A stretch of 64,000 nucleotides of DNA. Source: Primulina eburnea (taxonomy: Eukaryota; Streptophyta; Magnoliopsida; Lamiales; Gesneriaceae). The notes beneath the pieces were generated by a model. That model ran no database searches and had not been told where the DNA came from. It saw only the letters and a list, made by a program, of their open reading frames with translations. The stretch's first letter is position 1; the number at the start of each line of letters is the position of its first letter. A program made the position numbers and the translations under genes. Of the stretch, positions 1 to 12,417 are shown piece after piece. The stretch lies in NCBI RefSeq assembly GCF_022965805.1, contig NC_133105.1, positions 28,309,208 to 28,373,207 of the forward strand. The letters run 5' to 3'.

Positions 1-591
1 GAATCAAGACACAATCCAATTCATATCGACAATATCACGATATAATCCCAATCAATACTGAGTCTGATCAATATCAATTCACTGATGTTTTGACGGTATG
101 ACAATACAATTTCAGTAACCCCGTCAATCCCAACATCACAGATATAATACCAGAGCTCATAATCAATATCGATACTAGTCATAATCTCAATAACAATACA
201 TATCTAATATGAATTCTCAGTCACATCGACTCCGAAAATCATAACAATTACATAGACGGTCCGTTTCTCAATCTGACTTCGCTTCTATGATGTCTAGCAT
301 GACAAGAACATCATATATGAATCCTATTCAATTCTGACAATAGTCTAATTTCAAAACATGTCAAAACGTAGCAAAACTTACGTCCAGTTGTAGTCTACGT
401 TGATAGGAATACAGTACTGAAGTCGGATTCAAAATCTGACGGACGGATTGAAATAAAAAGGCGTATACATATATATTTATATATATATACCCATTGTTTG
501 TATACATATACATATATATTTTTCACAACTTCTCAGAGACTTTTCTCGATTCTACTCTCTCGTTTTTGAGGAATTCCATTGTTTGTATACA

Positions 592-612
592 TATATATTT
601 ATATATATATAC
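592..612 (-). promoter_or_regulatory. TATA box of EL1 LTR
   Basis: A TATATATATAAATATATA-like run read on the minus strand lies just downstream of the palindrome array at 662-839, which is the normal place for an LTR core promoter. A second similar run at 465-515 comes from a local duplication of the block containing TTTGTATACATATA. Which of the two is used cannot be decided from sequence. Confidence 0.5.
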
Positions 613-661
613 CCACGTACATGCAGCCACCCAAATTTCAAGTTTTCCTTTTGCATGGCTC

Positions 662-839
662 GCGCTCGGGCGGTAATAAATTACCGCTCGAGCGCGACAT
701 CTTCTGTCCAACGCTCGGCGTATCACACTTTGGCGCTCGGGCGGTTAAAAACTACCGCCCGGGCGCCACACATTCTGCCCGAACATTTTCCTTGCTATCC
801 ACTGGCGCTCGAGCGGTCATAAACTACCGCTCGGGCGCC
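662..839. repeat. Palindrome array in EL1 LTR (GCTCGGGCGGT type)
   Basis: There are three copies (662-695, 732-767, 803-839) of an inverted repeat with arms of the form GCGCTC(G/C)(G/A)GCGGT and ACCGC(C/T)CG(G/A)GCGC around a 6-10 nt AT-rich loop. Copies are spaced about 71 bp. The array sits upstream of the TATA box on the minus strand. It occupies the same place as the CGCGCATATGCGCG array of EL6, although the sequence is different. Confidence 0.8.
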
Positions 840-970
840 ACTCTTTCTGCCCAAGTTTTCCGAATTTCACATGTAGTCTCTTTTTCGTGTCCCGATTAAT
901 CCTCTCATAATCATATCACATTATATATAAATAATTATAGATTACTAGGATTAAATTTCCGGGCATTACA

Positions 971-1734
971 AAGATGTAGACCGAGTCCGATGTGCCATCT
1001 TCCTTCTAGCAGGAGATGCGAGACGTTGGTGGGACAGCACATCAGTGGCAGTTAATTTGCCGACATTGTCTTGGAATGGGTTCAAGGAGTTGTTTTACGC
1101 CAAGTACTTCACTGAAGAGGTACGTACCCGTTTGACTACAAAGTTCATGACGCTGCGACAGGGAGACAGCAGCGTGGCTGAGTTTGTGAGGAAGTTTGAG
1201 CAGGGTTGTTACTTTGTGCCACTCATAGCTAATGATGCCCAAGTAAAGCTGAGGCATTTCATGAGTGGTTTGCGGCCAGTCTTGCGCCGTGATGTGATGG
1301 TAGCTGGCCCTACTACGTACACAGTTGCCATTTCTAGAGCTCTGGCGGCGGAACAAGATCAGCGAGACATTGAGACTGACAGGTTGGGCAAGAGGCCCTA
1401 CCAGGCACCACCGCAGCCACAGCACCAGCAGCAGCGACCCCAGCACAAAAACCATATCAGGGGCCGCAAGGGAAGAAACCTTATCCAGGACCGCCGAGAG
1501 GCCAGGGTCCTATCCATCAGCAGGGGGCGTCTCAGAAGCCCGCTAATTTTCCACCGTGCCCCAAATGTAACCGTCAGCACCCGGGGCAATGTTAGTATGG
1601 GTCAGGCAAATGTTTTAAATGTGGAGCTACGGACCACATGCTGAAGCAGTGCCCTCAGTGGAAGCAGCTGACCCAAGGGAGAGTGTTTGCCATGCATGCT
1701 CAAGAGGCAGACCCAGACACTACTTTACTTACCG
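971..1734 (+). pseudogene. gag: EL2 gag, 5'-truncated and frameshifted
   Basis: Capsid-type Gag fragment. The reading frame opens inside the retrotransposon Gag domain (DVDRVRCAIF..., AGDARRWWDS, then the LRQGDSSVAEFVRKFE block) and matches EL4 Gag from about its residue 125 onward. Two zinc-knuckle motifs are present further on: a short CPKC-H-C motif near 1556 and CFKCG-H-C near 1611. The frame shifts by one base near 1440-1450, and a TAG at 1593-1595 lies between the two knuckles. Gag would form the particle and bind RNA; this copy cannot make a full one. The coding frame stops making sense at 1734, where a GT begins an intron-like gap. The N-terminus is missing because EL1 is inserted at 970. 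Confidence 0.85.
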
Positions 1735-1882
1735 GTAAACATTTCTACCTAAGCTCAGCATTATTTGACTTGCATGTGGAATTTTACTTGGGATTATTAG
1801 GTTGCTAGTATTGTTTGAGTATATTTGGGTTACTATCTTGTTAGTATTTTGGATATAAGTGTGTTGTGCTAACGCATCTCAA
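1735..1882 (+). other. Intron-like segment between gag and protease of EL2
   Basis: A 148-bp AT-rich segment with no conserved coding lies between Gag (ending ...TLLT) and protease (starting [16 protein letters not shown]). It begins with GTAAAC at 1735. In EL4 the matching segment is bounded by GT and CAG. Here the acceptor position reads CAA (1880-1882) where CAG would be expected; removing 1735-1882 would join Gag to protease in frame (phase 1). The inference is a real intron whose acceptor has been lost by G-to-A change in this copy. Confidence 0.6.
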
Positions 1883-4800
1883 GGAATATTTTCATAAAGA
1901 GATTGGCTACAACTGCACTGATAGATTCAGGAGCCACTCACTCTTTTATATCAGAGACCTTTGCTAATCATCTGGACATCAAGTCCGTCGGTCTAGACGT
2001 GAACTTCTCAGTGACAGTCCCATCAGGGGAAGAGCTGTTAGCTACCAGTGTGGTCAGAGATATCGATCTAGAACTGCAGGGCCACCTGGTGTATGCCGAT
2101 TTGATCCTATTACCGATGCCCGAATTCGACGTCATCTTGGGCATGGACTGGCTGACTAAGAACAGAGTTCTGATTGATTTTCAGAAAAGGTCAGTATTAG
2201 TCAGGCCGCTGGGCATGGAGCAATTTCTTTTCGAGCCAGCTAGATGGAGGAGTTTTCCTCGCATGATTTCGTGCATGCAGGCAAGGAGACTTATTTCCAA
2301 GGGGTGTCAGGCTTTCTTGGCCAGTGTTATTTCAGCGCCTGACGTGCCCACTCCTTCGATATCGGAAGTGCCAGTAGTCAGGGATTTCTCAGACGTCTTT
2401 CCTGAGGACGTCACAGGTCTTCCACCCGATAGAGAGGTGGAGTTCTCCATTGACCTCATGCCATGTACAGTGCCAATCTCTAAGGCACCGTACCGATTAG
2501 CTCCAGCAGAGATGTTAGAACTGAAGCAGCAGATTCAGGAACTTTTAGACAAAGAGTTCATCCGCCCGAGCTTCTCACCGTGGGGCACACCAGTACTCTT
2601 TGTGAAAAAGAAGGATGGGAGCATGAGGCTGTGCATCGATTACCGTGAGTTGAACAAGGTAACGATCAAGAATAAGTACCTGTTGCCTAGAATCGAAGAT
2701 TTGTTCGATCAGTTGCAGGGAGCTACCGTGTTCTCCAAGATAGATCTTCGATCAGGATATCACCAACTGAGAGTAAAGGATGCAGATGTGCATAAGACAG
2801 CTTTCAGGACCAGATACGGGCATTACGAGTTCTTAGTGATGCCGTTTGGATTGACCAATGCTCCAGCTATTTTCATGGATCTTATGAACCGAGTATTTCA
2901 GCTGTTCCTCGATCAGTTCGTCATAGTGTTCATTGACGATATCCTCATATACTCGAAGAGCCATGAGGAGCACGACCAGCACTTGAGGACTGCTTTGCAG
3001 ACTCTGCAGAACCGTAAGTTGTATGCAAAATTCAGTAAGTGCGAGTTTTGGTTGCAGAAAGTCGCGTTTTTGGGGCATATAGTGTCTAGTAGAGGGATTG
3101 AAGTGGATCCAGCCAAAGTGTCAGCTGTCAAGGAATGGGTAGAGCCAAAGAATGCATCAGAGATCCGCAGCTTTTTGGGTTTAGCAGGCTACTACCGTAA
3201 GTTTATTCAGGGGTTTTCGTCTATAGCAGTGCCACTCACTTCACTAACCAAGAAGAATGCAAAATTTGTGTGGAGTGATGAATGTAAAAAGGGCTTCGAC
3301 ACTTTGAAGCAAGCTCTCATTTCAGCACCGGTGTTAGCCATGCCATCAGGGCAAGGAGATTATGTGTTATACACCGATGCATCTAAGCTCGGTTTAGGAG
3401 CAGTGTTGATGCAACAGGGTCGAGTTATAGCTTATGCTTCCAGATAGTTAAAGTTGCATGAGAAGAACTACCCAACTCACGATTTGGAATTAGCCGCCGT
3501 TGTCTTTGCATTGAAGATTTGGAGACATTACTTATATGGCGAGAAGTGTCAGATTTTCACCGATCACAAAAGTCTCGAATACTTCTTCACGCAGAAAGAG
3601 CTGAATATGAGACAAAGACGGTGGTTAGAACTTGTGAAAGACTATGATTGCGAGATTAGCTACCATCTGAGAAAAGCTAACGTTGTGGCAGACGCTTTGA
3701 GCAGAAAAGTGGCAGTCATAGCACAATTGTCAGTTCAGAGACCGCTTCAGTATGAGATTCAGAGGTTTGGTCTAGAGATTTATCGTAAGGGCAGAGCTCC
3801 TAGACTGTCTAATCTGACAGTCAAGTTTGAATTACTAGACTGCATTCTAGCAGGACAGTCTTCAGATGGGCAACTACAGGAATGGAGACTGAAGGATGAA
3901 GCTATGGGCAGTGTTTTGTACACAGTGTCAGATGGTATCGTGAGATACAGAGACAGAATGTGGGTGCCTAGTGTTGATTCGATCAGACAGAATATTCTGA
4001 CAGAGGCACACGCATCTCCGTATTCTATTCACCCAGGAGGTACCAAGATGTACAAAGACCTGCAGATTTTGTATTGGTGGCCAGGGATGAAGAGAGACAT
4101 CCGCAGATTTGTATCTGAGTGCCTCACTTGTCAGCAGGTGAAGGCGGAGCATCAGAGGCCAGCAGGTATGCTTAAGCCACTCCCTATCCCAGAATGGAAA
4201 TGGGAGAACATCACGATGGATTTCGTCGTTGGATTACCTAAGTCAGTCAGAGGGTCTAATTCTATTTGGGTTATAGTGGACCGACTCACTAAGTCAGCGC
4301 ATTTTCTGCCAGTGAAGACGACTTTCTCCATAACGCAGTATGCGGAGCTTCATATTAGAGAGATAGTCCATTTGCATGGTTTCCCAGTTTCTATTTTGTT
4401 CGACAGGGACCCAAGGTTTATATCGTCTTTCTGGAAGAGCTTACATGCAGCTATGGGGACGAAGTTACTTTTTAGTGCAGCTTTTCACCCGCAGATAGAT
4501 GGCCAGTCTGAGCGAGTGATACAGATTTTAGAGGACTTGCTAAGAGCTTGCATGATTGATTTTCAGGGAACATGGGAGTCTAGACTACCTCTAGTGGAGT
4601 TCACATACAACAACAGTTTTCAAGCATCTATTGGTATGGCTTCCTATGAGGCGTTGTATGGTCGGAAGTGCAGATCACCAGTTCATTGGGATGAAGTTGG
4701 TGAGAGATCAGATCAAGGTCCCGAGATAGTGCAGCAGACTGCAGAAGTGGTGGTCAAGATTCGTGACAGAATGAAGACTGCCCAAAGCCGTCAGAAGAGC

Positions 4801-5262
4801 TACGCAGATAAGAGAAGGAGAGATCTCGAGTTTGCCGTTGGTGATCACATTTTCGTCAAGATAGCACCCATGAAGGGTGTTATGAGATTTGGGAAAAGAG
4901 GCAAGTTGAGTCCGAGGTTTATTGGACCGTTCGAGATCTTGGACAGAGTTGGGACATTAGCCTATCGTGTAGCCCTCCCGCCGAATCTGGTCGGGGTGCA
5001 CAATGTGTTCCACATCTCGATGCTGAGGAAATATTTGGCTAATCCTTCGCACATTCTAAGTTATGAGCCTTTGCAGCTTGCTCCAGATTTGTCTTATGAG
5101 GAAAGAACGACTCAAATTCTCGACAGACAGGAGCGCAGACTCCGGAACAAAGTGACTAAGCTAGTCAAAGTTCAGTGGCTGAACCAATCAGTGGAAGAGG
5201 CCACTTGGGAGTCAGAAGCAGATATGAGAATTCGCTACCCGGAGTTGTTCGGTAAGACTTAA
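1883..5262 (+). pseudogene. pol: EL2 pol: protease-RT-RNase H-integrase-chromodomain
   Basis: Ty3/gypsy Pol in one frame, interrupted by a single nonsense codon. Domains in order: aspartic protease with [13 protein letters not shown] (active site D-S-G near 1924); reverse transcriptase with [25 protein letters not shown] and the catalytic FIDDIL (about 2932); RNase H with [10 protein letters not shown] (about 3370) and TDHKSLEYF; integrase zinc finger ([11 protein letters not shown]...[11 protein letters not shown]), catalytic core with MDFV, FDRDPRF and SERVIQ; a GPFEIL motif near 4930; and a C-terminal chromodomain-like segment ([14 protein letters not shown]). The stop is TAG at 3445-3447 where relatives have CAG (Q), a C-to-T change. 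In the integrase, the conserved SDRD reads FDRD, and HPQTDGQ reads HPQIDGQ. This copy is unlikely to be functional. Confidence 0.93.
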
Positions 5263-5284
5263 TTTCTAGGACGAAATTTATATA

Positions 5285-5298
5285 AGTGGGGGAGGAAC
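5285..5298 (+). other. Polypurine tract of EL2
   Basis: AGTGGGGGAGGAAC lies directly before the LTR start TGTAGAACCC at 5299. It is the expected primer for plus-strand cDNA synthesis. Confidence 0.85.
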
Positions 5299-5527
5299 TG
5301 TAGAACCCAATTTCGTACTCGTAAAACCCATGCATTTAATTAAATTATTAAAGCATTTAAATTATTTTAAAGGAGTTTAGCCATGCATAATTTATTTAAA
5401 TGCACTATTTTTAATTAAATTATGTTACGTGATGCACGTTAAAATGATTTTCTAGTTTCATGTTTCAGGCGATTATTCGAAGCGGGATTGAGGAAAAGAC
5501 CCGGTGACGATTTTGGCAATTTAAAAC
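5299..5527 (+). repeat. EL2 3' LTR, first 229 bp
   Basis: Starts with TGTAGAACCC immediately after the polypurine tract and is AT-rich. It is broken off at 5527 by EL3. The remainder should lie beyond the right end of the window, after EL3. Confidence 0.8.
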
Positions 5528-6104
5528 TGTTAGAGTAGATGCCCTGCAAGCCAACGGTTGGCTAGGAAATTTATTGACTCAAGTGAAATAAACAATCTTT
5601 ATTTTAATATAATTTAATTTTTTATGGTCATGTTATACTTTATCTATATACCCATGCGAACAGCATAGATAAAGTCCTTGATTATTCTTTAATACAAATG
5701 AATCGTAATTCGATGTTGAAACTCATTTGTAAACACTGCATATTCTAAATTCGTTCCTATTCGATTCAGCCGCCTAAAACAGGGATAAAGGTCGCTTGAG
5801 CTCGAGACTAGCATCTGTGATGTTGTGTACTGCGTTTCTTGGTAAGGGCATAGAGATGTCCAAACATGCAGATGGGTAGTCATATGATGATTATACCGAA
5901 CAACCCTCCCTCTGATTTTCCAAGTGGTTATCATTCATCGAGAGGATAAGTCCGTGGTTATGATTGTACACCATTAGTCCTTACGACCCGAAACAACACT
6001 GAGGCTCTATATGCTAGGGCTATGCTTTGACTCGTTTACCGGCTCGAGGAGAGTCATCAGGTGGCGAGGTTGGGTACAGTTGCGACACATATAGGAGCCA
6101 GTGC
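5528..6104 (+). repeat. EL3 5' LTR, left part
   Basis: Begins TGTTAGAGTAGATGCC and lines up with the EL8 LTR start (TGTTAGAGTAGGTGCC, 44890). Interrupted after AGTGC (6100-6104) by EL4. No coding potential. Confidence 0.88.
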
Positions 6105-9002
6105 TGTAAAGGCCCGAAAATACTTGCTTGAAAATTTGCGGAAAATTAAAAATTTTCTTTTTAAAAGAACTTAAATGGCCTCATTCGTAAAATCGTCTGA
6201 TAAATCAAGTTCAAAGTTTAAAATAGTAGCAGCGGAAGAAAATAAAGTCTTGCCAAAAATAACAATTTAAAAATTATCCAACTACTGATAAAAATTGTTT
6301 GCGGAATAAAATAGCAATTGCTGCACTGAGGTCCTCGGGTGCCACTACTGCCGACCCAAGCTAGCTCACTGGTCCCCGCCCTCGGCTCTGACCTCATCAG
6401 TACCTACAACAATCAAGTCTAGTGAGCCTAAAGACTCAGCATGCATATATCGCAGGTAACGAATAAAATCTGAAGTAAAAAGTGCATGGGGTAAAATATC
6501 ATGTCGTGAGACATACTGAAAATGATCTGTAATCATGCTGAAAATAAACTGATCTGAGCAATTATAATACGTGCATAACTGAACTGATAATCATAGTAAA
6601 AATATTTGCTCCTTGGAGCCTGTACTGAAATAACTGGTAAAATTTTCTGTTGAGATTATGTTTTACGCCTGTGGCCACTGCACTAAGCTGAACTGATCGG
6701 TAACTGACTACCGGGGAGCCTGGAACTGAGCTGGCGGTCACTAAAGACCCGATGGTACCAACCTGAACTGAGCGGTCACTGGTGACCTGATGGTACCAAC
6801 CTGAACTGAGCGGTCACTGGCGACCGTAAAAATAATGCTCCCACATAGTGAATGAACCACAAGCCATATCGCATAAATCTCAAAAATAATCATTTTCTGT
6901 TTAATGCACGTAATATAATTAAATCGCATACTGAAATATCTTGTATTAAAATCATGTACTTGCGATATTTAAAAATATCTATATGGCTTGATTGAAGAGT
7001 GAAAGAAGATATAAACATGCCTTGGTTTGTTTTGACAGAAAACAAACGAAATAACGACGCGGCGCGGCGGAGACGGAGTGCTCTTCACTTTCACACTTAA
7101 TTCCTTTAAATTAAGCATGCACCATAATTACTAAAATAGCATAAAAATCGTAAACGTGATGCATGTTAAAAATATTAAGATTCGTGCTCAGGGCGCTGCT
7201 AGGACTAAAATCTCACCCCGGGTGCAAAATTACTATTTCGCCCCTGAAAACCCGAAAATTACCATTTTATCCCTGGACCTCTAAAATTGACCCGGAGCCT
7301 ACCAAACTCCTTAAAATGTCCCAAAATATTTTTAAAAGTATTCCTAGACGTAAACTCGAGCCCCTTATACAACTTAACCTTTTTGTTTTAAAACTTAAAT
7401 TGGGGTCCCGGTTTTCATCCGAATCAAATCAAAACTTAACCAAACTTTTTCCTACCCTTTTTACTTTATTTTACCAACATTTAAAAATCCTAAAACTATA
7501 TCATTGGACCCCTAAAACTCAACTGAAAGTTTCAGAATTAGGCCAAAACCTTCGGCCCTATCTCTATGTACCACCTCATGCACCACTATCTAACAAAATC
7601 TCCCATCTCGTGCTTACCCGATTTCCCAGCTATGAGCCAACCTACTAATGACCTCACTTAGACCCTAAAACACTTAACCAAACCGAGCCACTGATCCCAT
7701 GCACTCTCCTTACGCTAGGAACCAAGAAAACGCATCCCACTTCCTACCGAGACCCAAATCTCTTCTCTTTAATTGGATCGTTTGTTCCCTGGTTTTCCTC
7801 ACAGCTCGAGCCATTCTAGACCCTGACTCAGACCCACCAGGGTTTGGTCCAGGGCTGGAGTGGGCCTTCGCACGGCTGGTGTACAAGAAGCAAAAGATCG
7901 AAACACTACACAAAGTCCCGATCTGCATAGCCTTCACGGCTTTGAACAAAACTCGATAAAATTCCCATTCCTGCACCTAGTCACCATTATACACGACATG
8001 TGCAGCCCCTTAAATCATAATAATTAGCAGCCCCTTACACAAAAATACAAAAACGTGAATAACAACCATGGTTTGCAAGAAAAGCATTAAAAATCCGAAA
8101 CCTTTTAAGTACAAGACTAGATCGAAACTTTCATGCACCAAAACAAATAATCAGCAATATAAACGAGTATGATGCAGAAAGCATAGTAAAAGCGTGCCTT
8201 AGCTGAACGAAGCGAGATCGAGGGAACACCGGGAAAACTTTTCTTGCAAGCTTAAGTGAATAAACGAGGCCTTCAGCTAGGATTTTTCTGAAACCGAGAA
8301 GGGGAGGAGCTGAGGGGAGGTGTCGGCTGTTTAGTGGGATTAGGTTTAGGGTTAATGGTGTTTAGGTGCTAATTATATAGATACACAATTAGTTAATGGG
8401 CCCAAATTTTGTTTAATAAAAGATTAAAAGAGAATTAGGCCCAATAGACTTAAAATTGGGTTCATTTAATCCAAACACACTCCCGAAAAATATTTCGAGT
8501 TGAAAAGATTTTGAAAATATTAGCCGAATCAATAAAAAGTCCCCCGATTCGATAAAATTTGCGTACCGTTAAAAATAAAGTCCTACGGGTAAAAATACCC
8601 CAAAAATTCCCCTTTTTGTAAAATACAGTTAAAAATGCTTTAACTTAATTTATAAAAAACAAATCATGTAATAAAATAATTTTCTGAAAATTCTCCGGTC
8701 TCTGATCCTCGCTCGAACGTGAAATGCAACTTAAAATTCTAATGCACGAACTTTTAAAATTTCGTGAAGCAAATCCTATCATGCATGAATTATGCATAAA
8801 ATGCATAAAATAATTAAACATGACTTTATTAATTTATCTCAATACTCCATCTCCAGACCGGCCTCACTTATATACTGAAAAGATGACGATTAAACTACTG
8901 CGTAAAATAAATAAATTCAAAGAAAAGAATTTAAATACTCAAGCAATTAAATTACTAGGAATTATGCATGGTTTATACGCAGTCCAAATTACGGGTTCTA
9001 CA
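6105..9002 (-). repeat. EL4 3' LTR
   Basis: Left copy of the 2.9-kb direct repeat; ends TGTAAAGGCC... and ...GGGTTCTACA on the plus strand. The open frames inside it (for example 7163-7648 and 7699-7959) recur in the other LTR because the LTR is duplicated; they show no recognisable domain. A TATA-like CTATATAATT occurs near 8373-8383 on the minus strand. I see no palindrome array upstream of it, unlike the other families here. Confidence 0.93.
6735..6824. repeat. 38-bp tandem repeat in EL4 LTR
   Basis: About 2.4 copies of a 38-bp unit starting CGGTCACT at 6735, 6773 and 6811. Each contains a GGTCAC-TG-GTGACC type inverted repeat. The same repeat is in the other LTR (about 14611-14700). It lies on the far side of the TATA region from U3, so probably within the transcribed part. 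Confidence 0.75.
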
Positions 9003-9015
9003 ATCCTCCCCCCTT
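9003..9015 (-). other. Polypurine tract of EL4
   Basis: On the minus strand AAGGGGGGAGGAT directly precedes the LTR end at 9002. Confidence 0.85.
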
Positions 9016-9037
9016 AAAATAAATTTCGTCCTCGAAA

Positions 9038-12000
9038 TTAAAACTCACCAAATAATTCGGGATACCGACTCCTCATCTCTGGCTCAGACTCCCATGTAGC
9101 TTCCTCTTATGAATGGTTGAGCCATTTGACTTTGACTCGCTGTACCAATTTGTTACGAAGCTTCTTTTCCTGTCTGTCTAAGATCTGCACTGGTCTCTCC
9201 TCATAAGACAGGTTTGGAGTAAGCTGCAACGGCTCGAAGTTCAGAACATGCGAGGGATTTGCCATATACTTCCTCAGCATAGAGACGTGGAACACATTGT
9301 GTACTCCGGCCAGATTCGGCGGAAGAGCAACACGATAAGCTAGCGTCCCAAATCTGTCGAGGATCTCAAATGGTCCAATGAATCTCGGACTGAGCTTCCA
9401 TTTCTTCCCAAATCGCATGACACCCTTCATAGGTGCCACTTTCACGAAGACATGATCGCCCACTGCAAACTCTAAGTCTCTCCTCCGCTGATCGGCATAA
9501 CTCTTCAGTCGGCTCTGAGCAGTCATCATCCTATCACGGATCTTGACTACTACATCTGCTGCCTGCTGAACAATCTCTGGACCCAACTCTGCTCTCTCTC
9601 CTACTTCATCCCAATGAACAGGAGATCTGCACTTGCGACCATACAGTGCTTCATATGGAGCCATACCTATAGACGACTGGAAACTGTTGTTATAGGTGAA
9701 CTCTACCAATGGTAAGTTCGACTCCCAACTCCCTGAGAAATCAATGACGCAAGCGCGAAGAAGATCCTCCAAAATCTGAATAACTCGCTCCGACTGTCCA
9801 TCTGTCTGCGGATGGAAAGCTGTGCTAAACAGCAGCTTCGTACCCAAAGTCGAATGCAAGCTCTACCAAAATGAGAAAGTGAATCTGGGATCTCTGTCGG
9901 ATACGATCGAAACTGGAATACCATGAAGTCGGACTATCTCCCGGTTATACAACTCTGCACACTGAACCATGGTGAAAGTTGTCTTAATAGGCAAGAAGTG
10001 CGCTGATTTGGTAAGACGATCTACAATCACCCAAATGGCATTCGATCCTCTGGCTGACCTCGGCAATCCGGTCACAAAGTCCATGGTAATGTTCTCCCAC
10101 TTCCACTCGGGAATAGGAAGAGGCTTGAGCAAACCTGCTGGTCTCAGATGCTCGGCCTTCACCAACTGGCAAGTCAGGCACTCGGATACAAATCGTCTGA
10201 TGTGCTTCTTCATCCCTGGCCACCAATACAATAGCTGCAGATCTTTGTACATCTTCGTACTCCAAGGGTGAATAGAGTACGGGGACATGTGGGCCTCTGA
10301 TAAGATGTCTGCTCGGATAGAATCACTGCTAGGAACCCACATCCTGTCTCGGTATCGCACTATACCGTCGCTGACTGAATACAAGACACTGCCCTTGGCC
10401 TCATCTCTCTGCTTCCACTGAGTCAACTACTCATCTGCTGCCTGACCACTGCGAATACGGTCTAGAAGGGAGGACTGAATAGTCAAGGTAGATAGACGGG
10501 GAACTCTACCTCGAGGATAAGTCTCTAGACCAAACCTCTGCATCTCAGTCTGAAGAGGTCTCTGAATCGTCAAGTGAGCCATCACTGCGACTTTTCTGCT
10601 CAGTGCATCTGCAACTACATTAGCTTTACCTGGGTGGTAGCTAATGTCACAATCGTAGTCTTTCACAAGCTCCAACCAACGTCTCTGACGCATGTTCAGC
10701 TCCTTCTGCGTAAAGAAATACTTGAGGCTCTTGTGGTCGGTAAAGATCTGGCATTTCTCTCCATACAAATAGTGCCTCCAAATCTTCAAAGCAAAAACTA
10801 CGGCCGCTAACTCCAGATCATGGGTGGGGTAGTTCTTCTCGTGGATTTTCAACTGTCGAGAAGCATAAGCTATCACCTTTCCATGTTGCATCAATACTGC
10901 GCCCAAACCGAGCTTCGAAGCATCGGTATACAGAACAAACTCACCGGGCCCTGACGGCATGGCCAAAACTGGCACTGAGATAAGAGCTTGCTTCAAAGTA
11001 TCGAAGCTCTTCTGACACGCCTCGCTCCACACAAATCTCACATTCTTCTTGGTCAGTGTTGTGAGTGGAACTGCAATCGAGGAGAATCCCTTAATGAATT
11101 TCCGATAATATCCTGCTAGCCCAAGAAAACTGCGGATCTCAGATGCATTCTGCGGCACAACCCAATCTCTGACGGCTGCAACTTTTGCTGGGTCTACCTC
11201 AATGCCACTGCTAGAAACGATGTGGCCTAAGAACGCCACCTTCTCTAACCAGAATTCGCACTTACTGAACTTTGCGAATAATTTGTGCTTCTGCAAGGTC
11301 TGCAGCACTGTGGTGAGATGTCTGCTGTGATCCTCCCGACTCTTGGAGTAGACGAGAATGTCATCTATGAACACTATCACAAACTGGTCGAGGTACGGCT
11401 GAAATACGTGATTCATGAGATCCATGAAGATAGCCGGCGCATTCGTTAGACCGAAAGGCATCACAAGGAACTCGTAGTGACCATAACGAGTCCTGAAAGC
11501 TGTCTTCGAGACATCAACATCTCTCATTCTCAACTAATGATAACCGGAACGCAGATCAATCTTGGAGAAAATCGAAGCTCCCTGCAACTGGTCAAACAGA
11601 TCCTCTATCCTCGGAAGTGGGTATTTATTCTTCACTGTAACCTTGTTCAACTCCCGGTAGTCAATGCACAGTCTCATCGTGCCATCCTTCTTCTTCACAA
11701 ATAAGACTGGCGCGCCCCATGGTGAAAAACTCGGGCAAATGAACTCCTTGTCCAGAAGTTCCTGAATTTGCTTCTTAAGCTCAGCCATCTCTGTCGGCTC
11801 TAAACGGTACGGCGCTTTGGATATCGGCGTCGTACCTGGCATAAGCTCAATGGAAAATTCCACCTCTCTCTCGGGTGGCATACCAGAGACGTCTTCGGGA
11901 AAAACGTCTAAGAAATCTCTGACAATCGGAACATCTGAGGCTGACTGGCTGGGTTCCTCGGGAACAGCTAAAAAGGTTGCTAAAAATGCCCGGCACCCTC

Positions 12001-12417
12001 TATGCATGAGCTTCCTAGCCTGAACATATGGAATAATGCGCGGTAAAGGAAAGTACCTGTCAGGCTCGAATAAGAAATGCTCCATTCCAGGCGGTCGGAC
12101 AAGAACAGATCTCCGCTGGAAGTCTATCAACACTCTGTTCCGTAATAGCCAGTCCATCCCTAGGATGATTTCAAACTCTGGCATCGGTAGCACGATTAGA
12201 TCCGCATAAACAAGATTTCCATGCAGCTCGAGGTCTATATCACGGATAACATTGGTAGCTGCCATCTCCTCGCCTAAAGGCAACACTACTGAATAGGCTA
12301 TGTCTAGCCCAATGGTCTTGACCTTGAGAAAATTAGCGAAGGTCTCTGAAATGAAGGAATGAGTAGCCCCTGAATCTATCAGGGCTTTCGTAGCTGACCC
12401 CGCTATAAAAATTCTCC
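9038..12417 (-). pseudogene. pol: EL4 pol: protease to chromodomain, four nonsense codons
   Basis: Full-length Ty3 Pol on the minus strand, all in one frame, starting after the putative intron ([21 protein letters not shown]). Domains in order: protease (DSGA near 12380); RT ([12 protein letters not shown] near 11660, FIDDIL near 11360); RNase H ([10 protein letters not shown] near 10920, TDHKSLKYF); integrase (zinc finger HPWSTKMYKDL...CLTCQLVKAEH near 10230, core [24 protein letters not shown]); GPFEIL; chromodomain-like end (WLNHS...EEATWESE). Stops lie at 11534 (TAG for Q in GYHQLR), 10427 (TAG), 9863 (TAG, in FWKSLH) and 9107 (TAA). There is no frameshift, so decay here is by point change only. 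HPGG reads HPWS in the integrase finger. Confidence 0.93.

Larger units (their letters stand above)
1..970 (-). repeat. EL1: LTR fragment related to the EL6 LTR family
   Basis: This is the right-hand part of an LTR on the minus strand. It ends at GGGCATTACA, the same terminus as both EL6 LTRs, and its AT-rich body (CTGATC/TCAATATC-rich tracts, the TTACGTCC block near 378) lines up with 28380-29467 but is clearly diverged. It contains a palindrome array and a TATA box in the same order as EL6. It abuts gag sequence of EL2 at 971, so it was inserted there; the candidate duplication on this side is AAGAT (971-975). The window start cuts it, so I cannot tell a solo LTR from a full element. Confidence 0.8.
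971..5527 (+). mobile_element. EL2: Ty3/gypsy chromovirus (Tekay-like), truncated
   Basis: Partial Ty3/gypsy element in the plus orientation: gag remnant, intron-like gap, protease-RT-RNase H-integrase-chromodomain, polypurine tract and the first 229 bp of the 3' LTR. The 5' LTR and the first part of gag lie beyond EL1, to the left of the window. The 3' LTR is cut by EL3 at 5528. It is the outermost and oldest layer visible. Pol is close to that of EL4 (same residues around the [20 protein letters not shown] RNase H region), so the two belong to one lineage. Confidence 0.9.

Noticed and set aside
7163..7976. Proteins of 161, 86 and 88 residues that recur at 15029-15854
   Set aside because: The recurrence is due to the LTR being present twice in EL4. 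No domain, and no conservation outside the LTR.
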